From: Clostridiaceae bacterium | GTDB taxonomy: Bacteria > Bacillota > Clostridia > Saccharofermentanales > UBA5734 | Direction: 5' to 3' | Assembly: GCA_012519875.1 (NCBI GenBank) | Contig: JAAYPL010000129.1 | Location: 1-9,181 of the forward strand | Length of the DNA stretch: 9,181 nt | In this document: positions 1 through 6,927 of the stretch, in pieces | Position numbering within the stretch: the first letter of the stretch is position 1 | How the letters are laid out: the number at the start of each line of letters is the position of its first letter | Made by a program: the position numbers and the translations under genes | Notes under the pieces: generated by a model | What the model was told of the DNA's origin: nothing | Database searches by the model: none | The model's input: only the letters and a program-made list of their open reading frames with translations

Positions 1-907
1 CGTGCCGGATGCAATCGTCAATGGAATTGGCATCGCTGACCACAAAGCCGGCAAAACCAAGTCGCTCCTTGAGCAGATCGCGCAGGAGGAACTTGTTGAT
101 GGTGCAAGGCACCCCGTTATAATCGTTAAAGGCGGACATGACGGTGGCGGCACCGGCTGCGACGCCGGCTTGAAAAGGCGGGAGATAAATATTGCAGAGC
201 AGACTGTCGGCCATGGAAACAGTGTTATAGTCCTGACCGCCTTCGGCGGCGCCGTAGGCGATATAATGCTTCAGACAGGCGGCGACATTATCGCCGGCGT
301 CGGGTTTGTTGCCCTGCAATCCCCGGACCTTGGCACGGGCGTAAACCGAGGCCAGATAGGGGTCCTCTCCCGGCGATTCGGCGATCCGCCCCCAGCGGGC
401 ATCGCGGGCAACGTCGAGCATGGGGGAAAATGCCCAGTGAATGTTGTGCGACCGGGCTTCCTGCGCGGAAATCCGTGCCGATTGAGTAAAAATGTCTTCG
501 TCCCAAATACAGGCTTCGGCCAAGGGGATCGGGAAAACCGTCTTAAAGCCGTGAATGACATCAAAGCCGAAAATCAGAGGGATGCCCAAACGGGATTCCT
601 CGACGGCAATGCGTTGCAATTCATTTGCTTTGGTTGGGTTGTTCAGTAGAAAAGATCCGATTTTACCGGCTCTGATCTGGTCTTCACGGTAATCCATCTC
701 GGCATTCTGCATGATTTTCTTAAATTCCTCCTGACTGATGCGGCCCTCGGTCAGCATCTCAATCAGTTCAGGAAAGGGCAGGTCAAAACCACCAACGATG
801 GAAGGCGACAACTGGGTCATTTGCCCGATTTTCTCTTCCAGGGTCATATTTTCAATCAAATCGTCAATGCGTTTTTCATTATCCGGAATTAGCCAGAAGT
901 TTGTCAT
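1..907 (-). CDS. GH3 family beta-glycosidase (BglX-like), partial, C-terminus off the left edge
   Basis: The complementary strand reads open from an ATG at 907-905 to the window edge, giving 302 residues of a glycoside hydrolase family 3 N-terminal (beta/alpha)8 domain. Visible family blocks are MTLEEKIGQM (21-30), GFDVIHGFKTVFPIPLAEA (about 114-132), SPGEDPY, CLKHY (211-215, with the Lys-His pair), VMSAFNDYNGVP, and GFVVSD, where Asp292 is the expected catalytic nucleophile. The acid/base residue lies in the missing C-terminal domain. There is no signal peptide, so a cytoplasmic enzyme acting on imported beta-linked oligosaccharides is likely, unlike periplasmic E. coli BglX. The stretch 34-78 between the EEKIGQ block and the AGKIGSFL block is longer than I expect for BglX and is charged and helical in character. 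AAAGGA lies 13 bases upstream of the start. It is divergent from serC and not obviously linked to the fermentation genes. Family assignment is firm; substrate is unknown. Confidence 0.93.
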   Translation of the reverse strand, partial: MTNFWLIPDNEKRIDDLIENMTLEEKIGQMTQLSPSIVGGFDLPFPELIEMLTEGRISQEEFKKIMQNAEMDYREDQIRAGKIGSFLLNNPTKANELQRIAVEESRLGIPLIFGFDVIHGFKTVFPIPLAEACIWDEDIFTQSARISAQEARSHNIHWAFSPMLDVARDARWGRIAESPGEDPYLASVYARAKVRGLQGNKPDAGDNVAACLKHYIAYGAAEGGQDYNTVSMADSLLCNIYLPPFQAGVAAGAATVMSAFNDYNGVPCTINKFLLRDLLKERLGFAGFVVSDANSIDDCIRH

Positions 908-946
908 CTTGTTTATTCCATCCTTTACTGGTTGATCGGCAAAGCA

Positions 947-975
947 ATTATAACCATTTCGATGAGGCGGAGCAA
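947..975 (-). promoter_or_regulatory. Candidate sigma-70 promoter of the GH3 gene
   Basis: On the minus strand a perfect TATAAT (952-947) is preceded, after 17 bases, by TTGCTC (975-970), which matches 3 of 6 positions of the -35 consensus. The start site would be near 941, giving a leader of about 34 bases before the GH3 ATG. The -10 is convincing and the -35 is weak, so activation by a regulator is possible. Confidence 0.5.
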
Positions 976-986
976 ACAGGCTGAAT

Positions 987-1015
987 CAGTCAGGCAACCG
1001 TGTTGCGATTGACTG
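987..1015. promoter_or_regulatory. Imperfect dyad upstream of the GH3 promoter, possible regulator site
   Basis: Two nested inverted repeats share an approximate centre: CAGTCA (987-992) with TGACTG (1010-1015), and GCAAC (994-998) with GTTGC (1002-1006) around CGT. The dyad lies about 45 to 75 bases upstream of the predicted GH3 start site, where activators commonly bind. No T-run follows on either strand, so it is not a terminator. Function is inferred from position only. Confidence 0.3.
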
Positions 1016-1219
1016 GAATCTCGGCATTAATCTGTGTTATCATACGCTGGTAATAATTTAAAAAAAGAAGATTTAGGGATCAGGACGAAGTGACGCTGCT
1101 GCAATGGTTGGCACGGCAAGCCAAATAAATTTCATGGCAAATATGCACAAATCGGCACCGCGAAACACCCTTTTTTCGTTACAGCCTCCGATTGTCCACC
1201 GGAACAGACCTTTGCCGGA

Positions 1220-1248
1220 TTGACAAATGTCCTCGATGGTGATACTCA
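1220..1248 (+). promoter_or_regulatory. Weak candidate promoter of serC
   Basis: A perfect TTGACA (1220-1225) lies 75 bases upstream of the serC start. Possible -10 elements are GATACT (1241-1246, 15-base spacer, 4 of 6 matches) and TACTCA (1243-1248, 17-base spacer, poor match). The -35 is good but no single -10 is convincing. Confidence 0.3.
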
Positions 1249-1299
1249 TATGGTTACGTGTTTGGCCGTTTGACCTTGAATTGATACAGGAGATAAGTG

Positions 1300-2388
1300 A
1301 TGAGCCGAGTCTATAATTTTTCTGCCGGACCTTCGATGCTTCCGGAAAAGGTGCTGAAAATCGCTGCGGAAGAAATGAGCGATTACCGCGGCAGCGGCAT
1401 GTCGGTCATGGAAATGAGTCATCGTTCGGCTGTGTACGACGAAATCATCCGAGATGCCCGGTCCGTCCTGCGCTCGGTCATGCAAATTCCGGAAAACTAT
1501 AAGGTTCTGTTTTTGCAAGGCGGAGCCACGACCCAGTTTTCTGCGGTACCGTTAAATCTGTTGCGCCATTCGGGCAAGGCCGATTATGTCATCAGCGGCC
1601 AGTTTTCACAAAAAGCCTATGAAGAAGCCAAGCGTTATGGAGATATCCGCATCTTGGCGTCAGGCCGGGACAGCAATTTTTCGCGCATCCCGCAGGTTGA
1701 TGCCGCCGATATTCGTCCGGATGCCGACTATGTCCACATCTGTTTTAACAACACCATTTTCGGCTCGAAGTTTGCCAGGATCCCCGAAACCGGCTCGATT
1801 CCTCTGGTAGCAGACGTCTCATCCTGTATTTTGTCGGAGCCGATTGATGTGTCGCGCTTCGGGCTGCTTTATGCCGGCGCTCAGAAAAACATGGGACCGG
1901 CCGGACTGACCGTGGTCATCGTCCGCGATGATCTGATCGGCAAGGCTCGGGAGATCACCCCGATTATGTTGAACTACAAAGTTGCCGCCGACAACGACAG
2001 CATGTACAATACGCCGCCCTGTTATGCCATCTATATCTGCAAACTGGTGCTGGAGTGGATTCGCGACGATATCGGCGGCTTGGATAAAATGGCCGAAATC
2101 AATGCGCGCAAGGCCGGAAAATTATATGACTTTATTGACTCATCCCGGCTTTTTACCGCTCCGGTCGAGGTTGCTTCGCGCTCGATGATGAATGTCACCT
2201 TTGTTACCGGCGACGCCGAGCTGGATCGCAGGTTCTGTCAGGAAGCAGATCAGCGCGGCCTGGTTAATCTCAAGGGACACCGCAGCGTCGGCGGCATGCG
2301 CGCGTCGATTTACAACGCCATGCCGGAGTCCGGTATAGATGCTTTGATTACATTCATGAAGGAGTTTGAAACATCATGTTCAAAATAG
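1300..2388 (+). CDS. serC: Phosphoserine aminotransferase (SerC)
   Basis: A PLP-dependent class V aminotransferase of 362 residues, the usual SerC length. It converts 3-phosphohydroxypyruvate plus glutamate to phosphoserine plus 2-oxoglutarate, the second step of serine synthesis, in the cytoplasm. The family N-terminus VYNFSAGPSMLP (4-15) is present, as are His41-Arg42 (phosphate-binding pair in E. coli SerC), LQGGATTQF, the NNTIFGSKF block, the PLP lysine Lys196 in AGAQKNMGPAG, and the C-terminal GHRSVGGMRASIYNAMP signature. ATG 1300 is preferred over the in-frame GTG at 1297 because AGGAG (1288-1292) then lies 7 rather than 4 bases upstream. Its last 13 bases overlap serA, which points to co-transcription and coupled translation. 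Identification is very secure. Confidence 0.97.
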   Translation: MSRVYNFSAGPSMLPEKVLKIAAEEMSDYRGSGMSVMEMSHRSAVYDEIIRDARSVLRSVMQIPENYKVLFLQGGATTQFSAVPLNLLRHSGKADYVISGQFSQKAYEEAKRYGDIRILASGRDSNFSRIPQVDAADIRPDADYVHICFNNTIFGSKFARIPETGSIPLVADVSSCILSEPIDVSRFGLLYAGAQKNMGPAGLTVVIVRDDLIGKAREITPIMLNYKVAADNDSMYNTPPCYAIYICKLVLEWIRDDIGGLDKMAEINARKAGKLYDFIDSSRLFTAPVEVASRSMMNVTFVTGDAELDRRFCQEADQRGLVNLKGHRSVGGMRASIYNAMPESGIDALITFMKEFETSCSK

Positions 2389-3545
2389 CCGTGCTCAACA
2401 GAATCGCCCCGATCGGATTGGGTAATCTGGATCGGGAGAAATATGAAATCAGTGACGATCTGGAAAACCCCGACGCAATCCTGGTACGTTCCACCAATCT
2501 GCTGGACATGGAATTTCCGGATTCATTAAAGGCCATTGCCCGGGCGGGGGCCGGTGTCAACAACATACCGGTTGATCGTTGCTCGCAACGGGGGATTGTT
2601 GTTTTTAACACCCCCGGCGCCAATGCCAACGCGGTCAAAGAACTGGCCGTCGCGGCCTTGTTGCTGACATCCCGTGACATCATCGGCGGTGTCAACTGGG
2701 TTCATGGTCTGCCTTTGGATTCCGACATCATCAAAGAGGTTGAAAGCGGAAAAGGAAGATTCGTCGGGCCGGAACTCTATGGCAAAAAACTGGGAGTGTT
2801 CGGTCTGGGCGCCATCGGTGCCTTGGTTGCAAACATTGCCACTGAACTGGGCATGAAGGTATACGGAAACGACCCTTATTTGACGGTTGACGGCGCCTGG
2901 CGTTTGAACCACAGCGTCCGCCGGGCCGCCAGCATGGACACCATCTTTGAAAATTGTGATTATATTGCTTTGCATGTCCCCTCAACCCCGGAAACCAAAG
3001 GCTTTATTAATGCCCAATCACTGGCAGCCATGAAAGACGGGGTCCGGATCATCAATCTCTCGCGGGGAGATCTGGTCAATGACCGGGACATGGCGGCCGC
3101 GCTGGAAAGCGGCAAAGTTGCCTGTTATCTGACGGATTTTCCGTCCGCGGAAATACTTGGGATGAAAAATGTTATCGCTATCCCTCATCTGGGTGCCTCA
3201 ACCCCGGAAAGCGAGGATAACTGCGCGATCATGGCGGTCAATGAACTGATCGACTATCTGGAAAACGGCAACATCCGAAACAGCGTGAACTTCCCCGAGG
3301 TAATCAATCGGAAACACGGTGACGAGAGCATTTGCATCATCCACTACAATGTGCCTAATATGCTGGCGCAGATCTCCGGTGCGTTGTCTGCGGAAGGACT
3401 GAATATTGAGAACCTGTCCAGCCGCAGCAAGAAGGATATGGCCTACTCGGTTTTTGAAGTTGCCGGCTCCTGCCCACAGCCCGTGGTCGAGAGATTATCC
3501 CGCGCGCAAGGCATCATTCGGGTCAACGTCATTAAAAACAGATAG
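2376..3545 (+). CDS. serA: D-3-phosphoglycerate dehydrogenase, short ACT-domain type (SerA)
   Basis: 389 residues. Catalyses NAD-dependent oxidation of 3-phosphoglycerate to 3-phosphohydroxypyruvate, the substrate of the SerC encoded just upstream. The Rossmann motif GLGAIG is at 143-148. Catalytic residues of the D-2-hydroxyacid dehydrogenase family are visible as Arg230 (NLSRGDLV), Glu259 (inferred, with the same 29-residue spacing from Arg as in E. coli SerA) and His271 (IPHLGAST). Residues from about 317 to the end form an ACT domain, probably the serine feedback site. The intervening ASB domain of long SerA forms is absent, as in many clostridial enzymes, and the YLTDFP/IPHLGASTPESEDNCA blocks fit that subgroup. 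AAGGAG (2359-2364) lies inside serC, 11 bases before the ATG. The start overlaps the serC stop by 13 bases in another frame. Confidence 0.95.
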   Translation: MFKIAVLNRIAPIGLGNLDREKYEISDDLENPDAILVRSTNLLDMEFPDSLKAIARAGAGVNNIPVDRCSQRGIVVFNTPGANANAVKELAVAALLLTSRDIIGGVNWVHGLPLDSDIIKEVESGKGRFVGPELYGKKLGVFGLGAIGALVANIATELGMKVYGNDPYLTVDGAWRLNHSVRRAASMDTIFENCDYIALHVPSTPETKGFINAQSLAAMKDGVRIINLSRGDLVNDRDMAAALESGKVACYLTDFPSAEILGMKNVIAIPHLGASTPESEDNCAIMAVNELIDYLENGNIRNSVNFPEVINRKHGDESICIIHYNVPNMLAQISGALSAEGLNIENLSSRSKKDMAYSVFEVAGSCPQPVVERLSRAQGIIRVNVIKNR

Positions 3546-3615
3546 ATTCCGAGCGGCCCGACGCCCTTTCGGCTTTGGGAATATACTCACGGTATCAATC
3601 AGGCGGGAGCAAAGC

Positions 3616-4380
3616 ATGGCAGATCAGCTTGAGGACAAAAATCCTTATGGCTTCAAACCGGTTTCCAGCCGGCGCATGTCCGAGGCCATCTTTGATCAAA
3701 TTCGCGAAAAAATCCTGAGGGGCGAGATCCGCCCCAATGACCGGCTGCCATCGGAACGGACGCTGATGGAGATTTTCGGGCGTAGCCGGCCGACCATCCG
3801 CGAAGCTCTGCGCATGCTTGAGCGTTCCGGCCTGATCACGACCATTCCGGGCAGCGGCGGATCGATTGTCAAGGAAATATCCTCTCAAACCGTTGAGCAA
3901 TCCCTGGAAGGCATGGTTTTGCAAAAAAGCATCAGCCCCCTCGACCTGTACGAATTCCGCACGGTTAATGAAACCGCCAATGTCGCGTGGGCTGTCGAGC
4001 GTCGCACCGAGGAAGATCTTTTGGCTCTGCGCCATGTAATCAAGCAATCCGAAGCCTGCCGCGATGATTGGGGGAAATTTTTCGCTTGTGACGTTGATTT
4101 TCATATGGCCGTGGCTCGGGCCGGAAAAAATCAGATGTCGGCCATCGTTCACACCGTCATTTCCCAATTGATCACTGATATTATCTCTCGCGGCTTTCAG
4201 CGGCTCAGCCCCCGCGAGCGCGCCAGGCACCGTCGCGATGTGATTGTCAATCACAAAGCATTGTGTGATGCCATTGCCCGACGAGACAAGGAGAAAGCCG
4301 AAGAGATCATTGTCAGTCACCTTGATGAGTTCCGGCATTTTATGATTGAGGAAAATCTGGCGGATCAACAGTCAGTTTGA
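3616..4380 (+). CDS. GntR-family transcriptional regulator, FadR subfamily (FCD domain)
   Basis: 254 residues. A winged helix-turn-helix spans about 19-86, with the GntR signature LPSERTLMEIFGRSRPTIREALRMLERSGLI split over 44-74. The all-helical FCD ligand domain runs from about 105 to 245. Asp159, His163, His213 and His235 match the D-x3-H...H...H metal-binding set of FCD regulators; such proteins often bind carboxylic acids via the metal. GGGAG (3605-3609) lies 6 bases before ATG 3616. The frame stays open upstream into serA, but that extension overlaps serA and does not resemble the family. It lies 70 bases after serA and may be co-transcribed with it; a TATACT at 3582-3587 lacks a good -35. 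Directly downstream, a perfect FadR-type palindrome overlaps the ior promoter, so this protein is the probable local repressor. Its effector is unknown; a 2-oxo, 2-hydroxy or aryl/acyl carboxylate is a reasonable guess. Confidence 0.93.
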   Translation: MADQLEDKNPYGFKPVSSRRMSEAIFDQIREKILRGEIRPNDRLPSERTLMEIFGRSRPTIREALRMLERSGLITTIPGSGGSIVKEISSQTVEQSLEGMVLQKSISPLDLYEFRTVNETANVAWAVERRTEEDLLALRHVIKQSEACRDDWGKFFACDVDFHMAVARAGKNQMSAIVHTVISQLITDIISRGFQRLSPRERARHRRDVIVNHKALCDAIARRDKEKAEEIIVSHLDEFRHFMIEENLADQQSV

Positions 4381-4415
4381 GCCGGATTTTACACTGCCGT
4401 TCTTTGGTTTTTCCA

Positions 4416-4444
4416 TTGACCGGGTAATGAGGAGCGGTTATAAT
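4416..4444 (+). promoter_or_regulatory. Sigma-70 promoter of the ior-buk-ptb operon
   Basis: TTGACC (4416-4421, 5 of 6 matches) and a perfect TATAAT (4439-4444) are separated by the ideal 17 bases. The start site is expected near 4451, leaving a leader of about 90 bases before iorA. This is the strongest promoter-like sequence in the window and stands in the gap between the regulator gene and iorA. Confidence 0.8.
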
Positions 4445-4451
4445 TTGACTT

Positions 4452-4468
4452 AACTGGTCTGACCAGTT
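4452..4468. promoter_or_regulatory. GntR/FadR-type operator palindrome at the ior start site
   Basis: The sequence AACTGGTCTGACCAGTT is a perfect palindrome with two 8-base arms and a single central base. It carries the TGGT-N3-ACCA core typical of FadR-subfamily operators and closely resembles the E. coli FadR consensus. It covers about +2 to +18 of the predicted ior transcript, where a bound protein would block initiation or clearance. The FadR-subfamily gene ends 71 bases upstream, so the pairing of regulator and site is likely. The same palindrome was not seen elsewhere in the window. Confidence 0.82.
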
Positions 4469-4540
4469 GACAGATTATAGATATTGAATCATTGAATTTA
4501 CCAAATAGGCGATTTCATACATGAAAGGCAGGTTCAAAGA

Positions 4541-6319
4541 ATGAAGATCGAAATCATGACCGGCAATGAGGCTATCGCACGGGGTGCGTATGAAGCATCC
4601 TGCCATCTGGCTTCAGCATATCCCGGTACTCCCAGCACCGAGATTCTTGAAAACATAGCCGCCCATTATGCGGACGATATCAACAGCCGCTGGGCTTCCA
4701 ATGAAAAGACCGCATTGGAAATTGCCGCCGGCGCATCGATCGGCGGTATGCGTGCATTGGCGGTTATGAAGCACGTCGGCGTCAATGTTGCCGCCGATCC
4801 CATGTTTACTATGGGCATGACCGGTGTGGAGGGCGGCTTGGTTATCGTGTCCGCGGATGATCCTGCCTGCCATAGTTCCCAAAATGAGCAAGACAACCGC
4901 TTGTATGCTCCTCATGCCAAACTGGCCATGGTCGAGGCTTCGGATAGCCAGGAATGCAAGGATTATATCAAGGCGGCCTTTGAAATCAGTGAAATGTTCG
5001 ATGTTCCGGTTCTTTTCCGTATGACCACCCGTGTTTGTCATGCCAAAAGTCTGGTGCAACTGTCTGACCGTCAAGAGGTGGCGGTTCGCAAATATGAAGG
5101 GAAACCCCCGAAATATTCCATGCTACCGGTCAATGCCCGTGTTCGCCATGCCAAACGGGAGGAATTGCTGGCCGAACTGGAAGAATACGCCTGCACGTCA
5201 CCACTCAATCGCATCGAGTGGGGTAAAAGCAAGAAAATCGGTATTGTTACTTCCGGCATCTCCTACCAGTATGCTCGGGATGTGTTCGGCGATGAGGCGT
5301 CCTATCTCAAACTGGGCTTGACCCATCCACTGCCCAGCAAGCTGATTCGGGCTTTCTGCCAGGACGTTGAAACCGTTTATGTCATCGAGGAAAACGAACC
5401 ATATTTGGAAACCAAAGTTCGGGCCTTGGGTTTTTCCTGCATCGGCAAGGACAAACTGCCGTTGCTGGGGGAATTGAGCACCAGTATCGTGCGCAAGGCC
5501 CTGACCGACCGGCCCGATCCCGTGGTCTATGAAAGTGAGATTGCCGCCCCGCCCCGTCCGCCGGTTCTTTGTGCCGGCTGTCCGCATCGTGGCTATTTTA
5601 ATGCCCTGAGGAAACGCAAGCGCGACATTGTCGCGGTGGGGGACATCGGTTGCTATGCCCTTGGCATCAATGAGCCGTTTGTCGGTTTTGACATTTCCCT
5701 TTGCATGGGAGCCGGCTTCACCGTACCGATCGGCCTAGCTGAAGCCCTGAAAAAGCAAGGCGACCCGCGCAAAGTATTCGGCATGCTGGGGGACTCAACG
5801 TTTTTCCACTCCGGAATGACCGGACTTGTCGACGTTGTGCACAGCAATGCCAATGTTGTGCTTTGTATTTTAGATAATGACATTACAGCCATGACCGGTC
5901 ATCAGGCTAACCCGGGGACAGCCGTTTCCCTTACCGGTGAACCCGCCCGTGTGATCAGCATTGAGGCCATAGTTCGCGCCTCCGGGATTGACGATGATCG
6001 CTTGCGCATTGTCGATCCGATTGATCAGGCGGCTATGGACGACGCAATCGATGCCGGCATCAAAGCCGAGGGGCCGTTTGTCATCATTACCCGGTATCCT
6101 TGTGCGCTCATCAAAGAGGTTGCCAGAACTTTTGTCGGAAAATATTGTGTCATTGATCAGGATAAATGTACCAGGTGCAAATCGTGCCTCCGGATCGCCT
6201 GTCCGGCCATCGCCCTGAAAGACGGTGTTATCCGGATTGTCGATCGTCAAGCCTGTACTGCCTGCGGTCTTTGTATGCAGGTTTGCAAATTTGGTGCAAT
6301 CAGCAAGGTGGGTGAGTAA
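4541..6319 (+). CDS. iorA: Indolepyruvate:ferredoxin oxidoreductase, alpha subunit (IorA)
   Basis: 592 residues, close to the usual IorA length of around 600. With IorB it oxidatively decarboxylates aryl-pyruvates (indolepyruvate, phenylpyruvate, hydroxyphenylpyruvate) to aryl-acetyl-CoA, reducing ferredoxin; the reaction is oxygen-sensitive and cytoplasmic. The N-terminal pyruvate-oxidoreductase domain begins with GNEAIARGAYEA and AYPGTPSTEI. LCAGCPHRGYF (about 342-352) precedes the thiamine diphosphate domain, where GDS (417-419) and Asn446 in LDNDITAMTG form the TPP-Mg site. The C-terminus holds two 4Fe-4S motifs: Cys543, 546, 549, 554 with the wider CX2CX2CX4CP spacing known from IorA proteins, and Cys572, 575, 578, 582. 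The start follows a modest AGG (4530-4532). First gene behind the ior promoter and operator; iorB follows after 2 bases. The family is sure, but substrate preference cannot be read from sequence and may include other 2-oxo acids. Confidence 0.96.
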   Translation: MKIEIMTGNEAIARGAYEASCHLASAYPGTPSTEILENIAAHYADDINSRWASNEKTALEIAAGASIGGMRALAVMKHVGVNVAADPMFTMGMTGVEGGLVIVSADDPACHSSQNEQDNRLYAPHAKLAMVEASDSQECKDYIKAAFEISEMFDVPVLFRMTTRVCHAKSLVQLSDRQEVAVRKYEGKPPKYSMLPVNARVRHAKREELLAELEEYACTSPLNRIEWGKSKKIGIVTSGISYQYARDVFGDEASYLKLGLTHPLPSKLIRAFCQDVETVYVIEENEPYLETKVRALGFSCIGKDKLPLLGELSTSIVRKALTDRPDPVVYESEIAAPPRPPVLCAGCPHRGYFNALRKRKRDIVAVGDIGCYALGINEPFVGFDISLCMGAGFTVPIGLAEALKKQGDPRKVFGMLGDSTFFHSGMTGLVDVVHSNANVVLCILDNDITAMTGHQANPGTAVSLTGEPARVISIEAIVRASGIDDDRLRIVDPIDQAAMDDAIDAGIKAEGPFVIITRYPCALIKEVARTFVGKYCVIDQDKCTRCKSCLRIACPAIALKDGVIRIVDRQACTACGLCMQVCKFGAISKVGE

Positions 6320-6321
6320 TT

Positions 6322-6810
6322 ATGCGTAAAAACATTCTCCTAATCGGTGTCGGCGGCCAGGGAACCATCCTGACCTCCAAAATTCTCACGGCCGGACTGG
6401 TCGAGCTTGGTTTTGATGTCAAAATGAGCGAGATCCATGGCATGTCGCAGCGTGGGGGCAGCGTCACCACTCAGATTCGTTACGGGGAGAAAATCTATTC
6501 CCCCAACATCGGCGAGGGTGAAGCCGACATCATCGTGGCTTTTGAAAGGTCTGAAGCTTTGCGGGGTCTGCCTTTCCTCAAACAAGGCGGCACCATTATC
6601 GTCAACGAGCGCGAGATTTACCCTTTGCCTGTCATGACCGGAGCCATCGCATACCCGGATAACATCATTGAAAATCTGCAAAAAACCGTCGGCAATGTCT
6701 TGTTTCTGGAAGCCGATCGCATTGCCACCGAATTGGGCAATATCCGGGCGCAAAACATCGTTTTGCTCGGTGCCCTCGTGGCATTTCTGTCCCTTGACGG
6801 TATTGACTAG
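6322..6810 (+). CDS. iorB: Indolepyruvate:ferredoxin oxidoreductase, beta subunit (IorB), shortened by an in-frame amber codon
   Basis: Conceptual product of 162 residues. This is the gamma-type domain of 2-oxoacid oxidoreductases, the partner of IorA that completes the CoA-dependent enzyme. Family motifs seen are GVGGQGTILTSKIL (9-22), MSEIHGMSQRGGSV (35-48), the SPNIGEGEADIIVAFE block and the QNIVLLGAL segment near the end. The ATG lies 2 bases after the iorA stop, with AAGGTGG (6305-6311) inside iorA as ribosome binding site, so translation is probably coupled. Codon 163 is TAG. The same frame then continues for 34 more codons that look like the normal IorB C-terminus, reaching TGA at 6913-6915; the intact form would have 197 codons, in the usual range. 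The truncated product would lack the C-terminal helix region and may be impaired. Nonsense mutation, readthrough or base-calling error cannot be separated here. Confidence 0.9.
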   Translation: MRKNILLIGVGGQGTILTSKILTAGLVELGFDVKMSEIHGMSQRGGSVTTQIRYGEKIYSPNIGEGEADIIVAFERSEALRGLPFLKQGGTIIVNEREIYPLPVMTGAIAYPDNIIENLQKTVGNVLFLEADRIATELGNIRAQNIVLLGALVAFLSLDGID

Positions 6811-6915
6811 AATGAGCTGGTCGGCGAGATGGTTCCGCCCCGGGCAAAAGAATTGAACCAGAAAGCCTTTGCCGCCGGTTTCGATTTCTACCGGACCCAC
6901 GCAGCCAAAGCCTGA
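6808..6915 (+). pseudogene. iorB: Detached C-terminal part of iorB, downstream of the in-frame TAG
   Basis: Begins with the TAG and stays in the iorB frame to TGA 6913-6915. The 34 codons include VPPRAKELNQKAFAAGFDFY, which matches the IorB C-terminal pattern of a VPPK-like turn followed by a N-KAF-G helix. The only internal ATG (6829-6831) has no ribosome binding site and would yield just a 28-residue fragment, so this is not an independent gene. It is best read as part of one ancestral iorB spanning 6322-6915. By recalled family pattern, the TAG falls where Trp is frequent, so a single TGG-to-TAG change would explain it. Confidence 0.75.
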
Positions 6916-6927
6916 GCTATTATTACC

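Larger units (their letters stand above)
908..1299. other. Divergent intergenic region between the GH3 gene and serC
   Basis: These 392 bases hold no convincing gene. They contain the GH3 promoter and dyad on the left and a weak candidate serC promoter on the right. The middle (about 1050-1180) is AT-rich with an A-run at 1060-1066 and a T-run at 1170-1175, but neither follows a GC-rich stem, so no intrinsic terminator is called. A 12-codon GTG frame at 1090-1128 was seen but is unsupported. Confidence 0.6.

Noticed and set aside
2..649. Long open frame on the plus strand, 215 codons
   Set aside because: It lies opposite the GH3 coding strand, which carries clear GH3 motifs throughout; the plus-strand peptide shows no recognisable domain.
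1090..1128. 12-codon GTG frame before serC, possible leader peptide
   Set aside because: It has no run of serine codons, no clear terminator/antiterminator follows, and the ribosome binding site is only AGGAC.
1155..1180. GGCACCGCG followed by a T-run, reminiscent of a T-box antiterminator/terminator
   Set aside because: The AGGGTGG part of the T-box consensus is missing, no stem I or specifier loop is visible upstream, and no GC-rich stem precedes the T-run.
3406..3615. Upstream extension of the GntR frame by 70 codons
   Set aside because: It overlaps the ACT domain of serA and resembles no GntR protein. The ATG at 3616 has a well-placed GGGAG and starts just before the helix-turn-helix.
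3546..3615. Terminator between serA and the regulator gene
   Set aside because: No stable GC-rich stem followed by a T-run is present in the 70-base gap.
4483..4497. Short direct repeat of ATTGAAT in the iorA leader
   Set aside because: Seven bases repeated once in an AT-rich leader is expected by chance, and no mechanism is suggested.
5891..5902. Perfect 12-bp palindrome ATGACCGGTCAT inside iorA
   Set aside because: It encodes part of the conserved TAMTGH motif near the TPP site, so the codons are constrained and the palindrome is probably chance. It also lacks the TGGT-N3-ACCA core.
6808..6810. Pyrrolysine encoded by the iorB TAG
   Set aside because: Known pyrrolysine sites are mainly in methylamine methyltransferases, no pyl gene lies in the window, and TAG ends serC and serA normally. 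A nonsense change or sequence error is simpler, though readthrough is not excluded.
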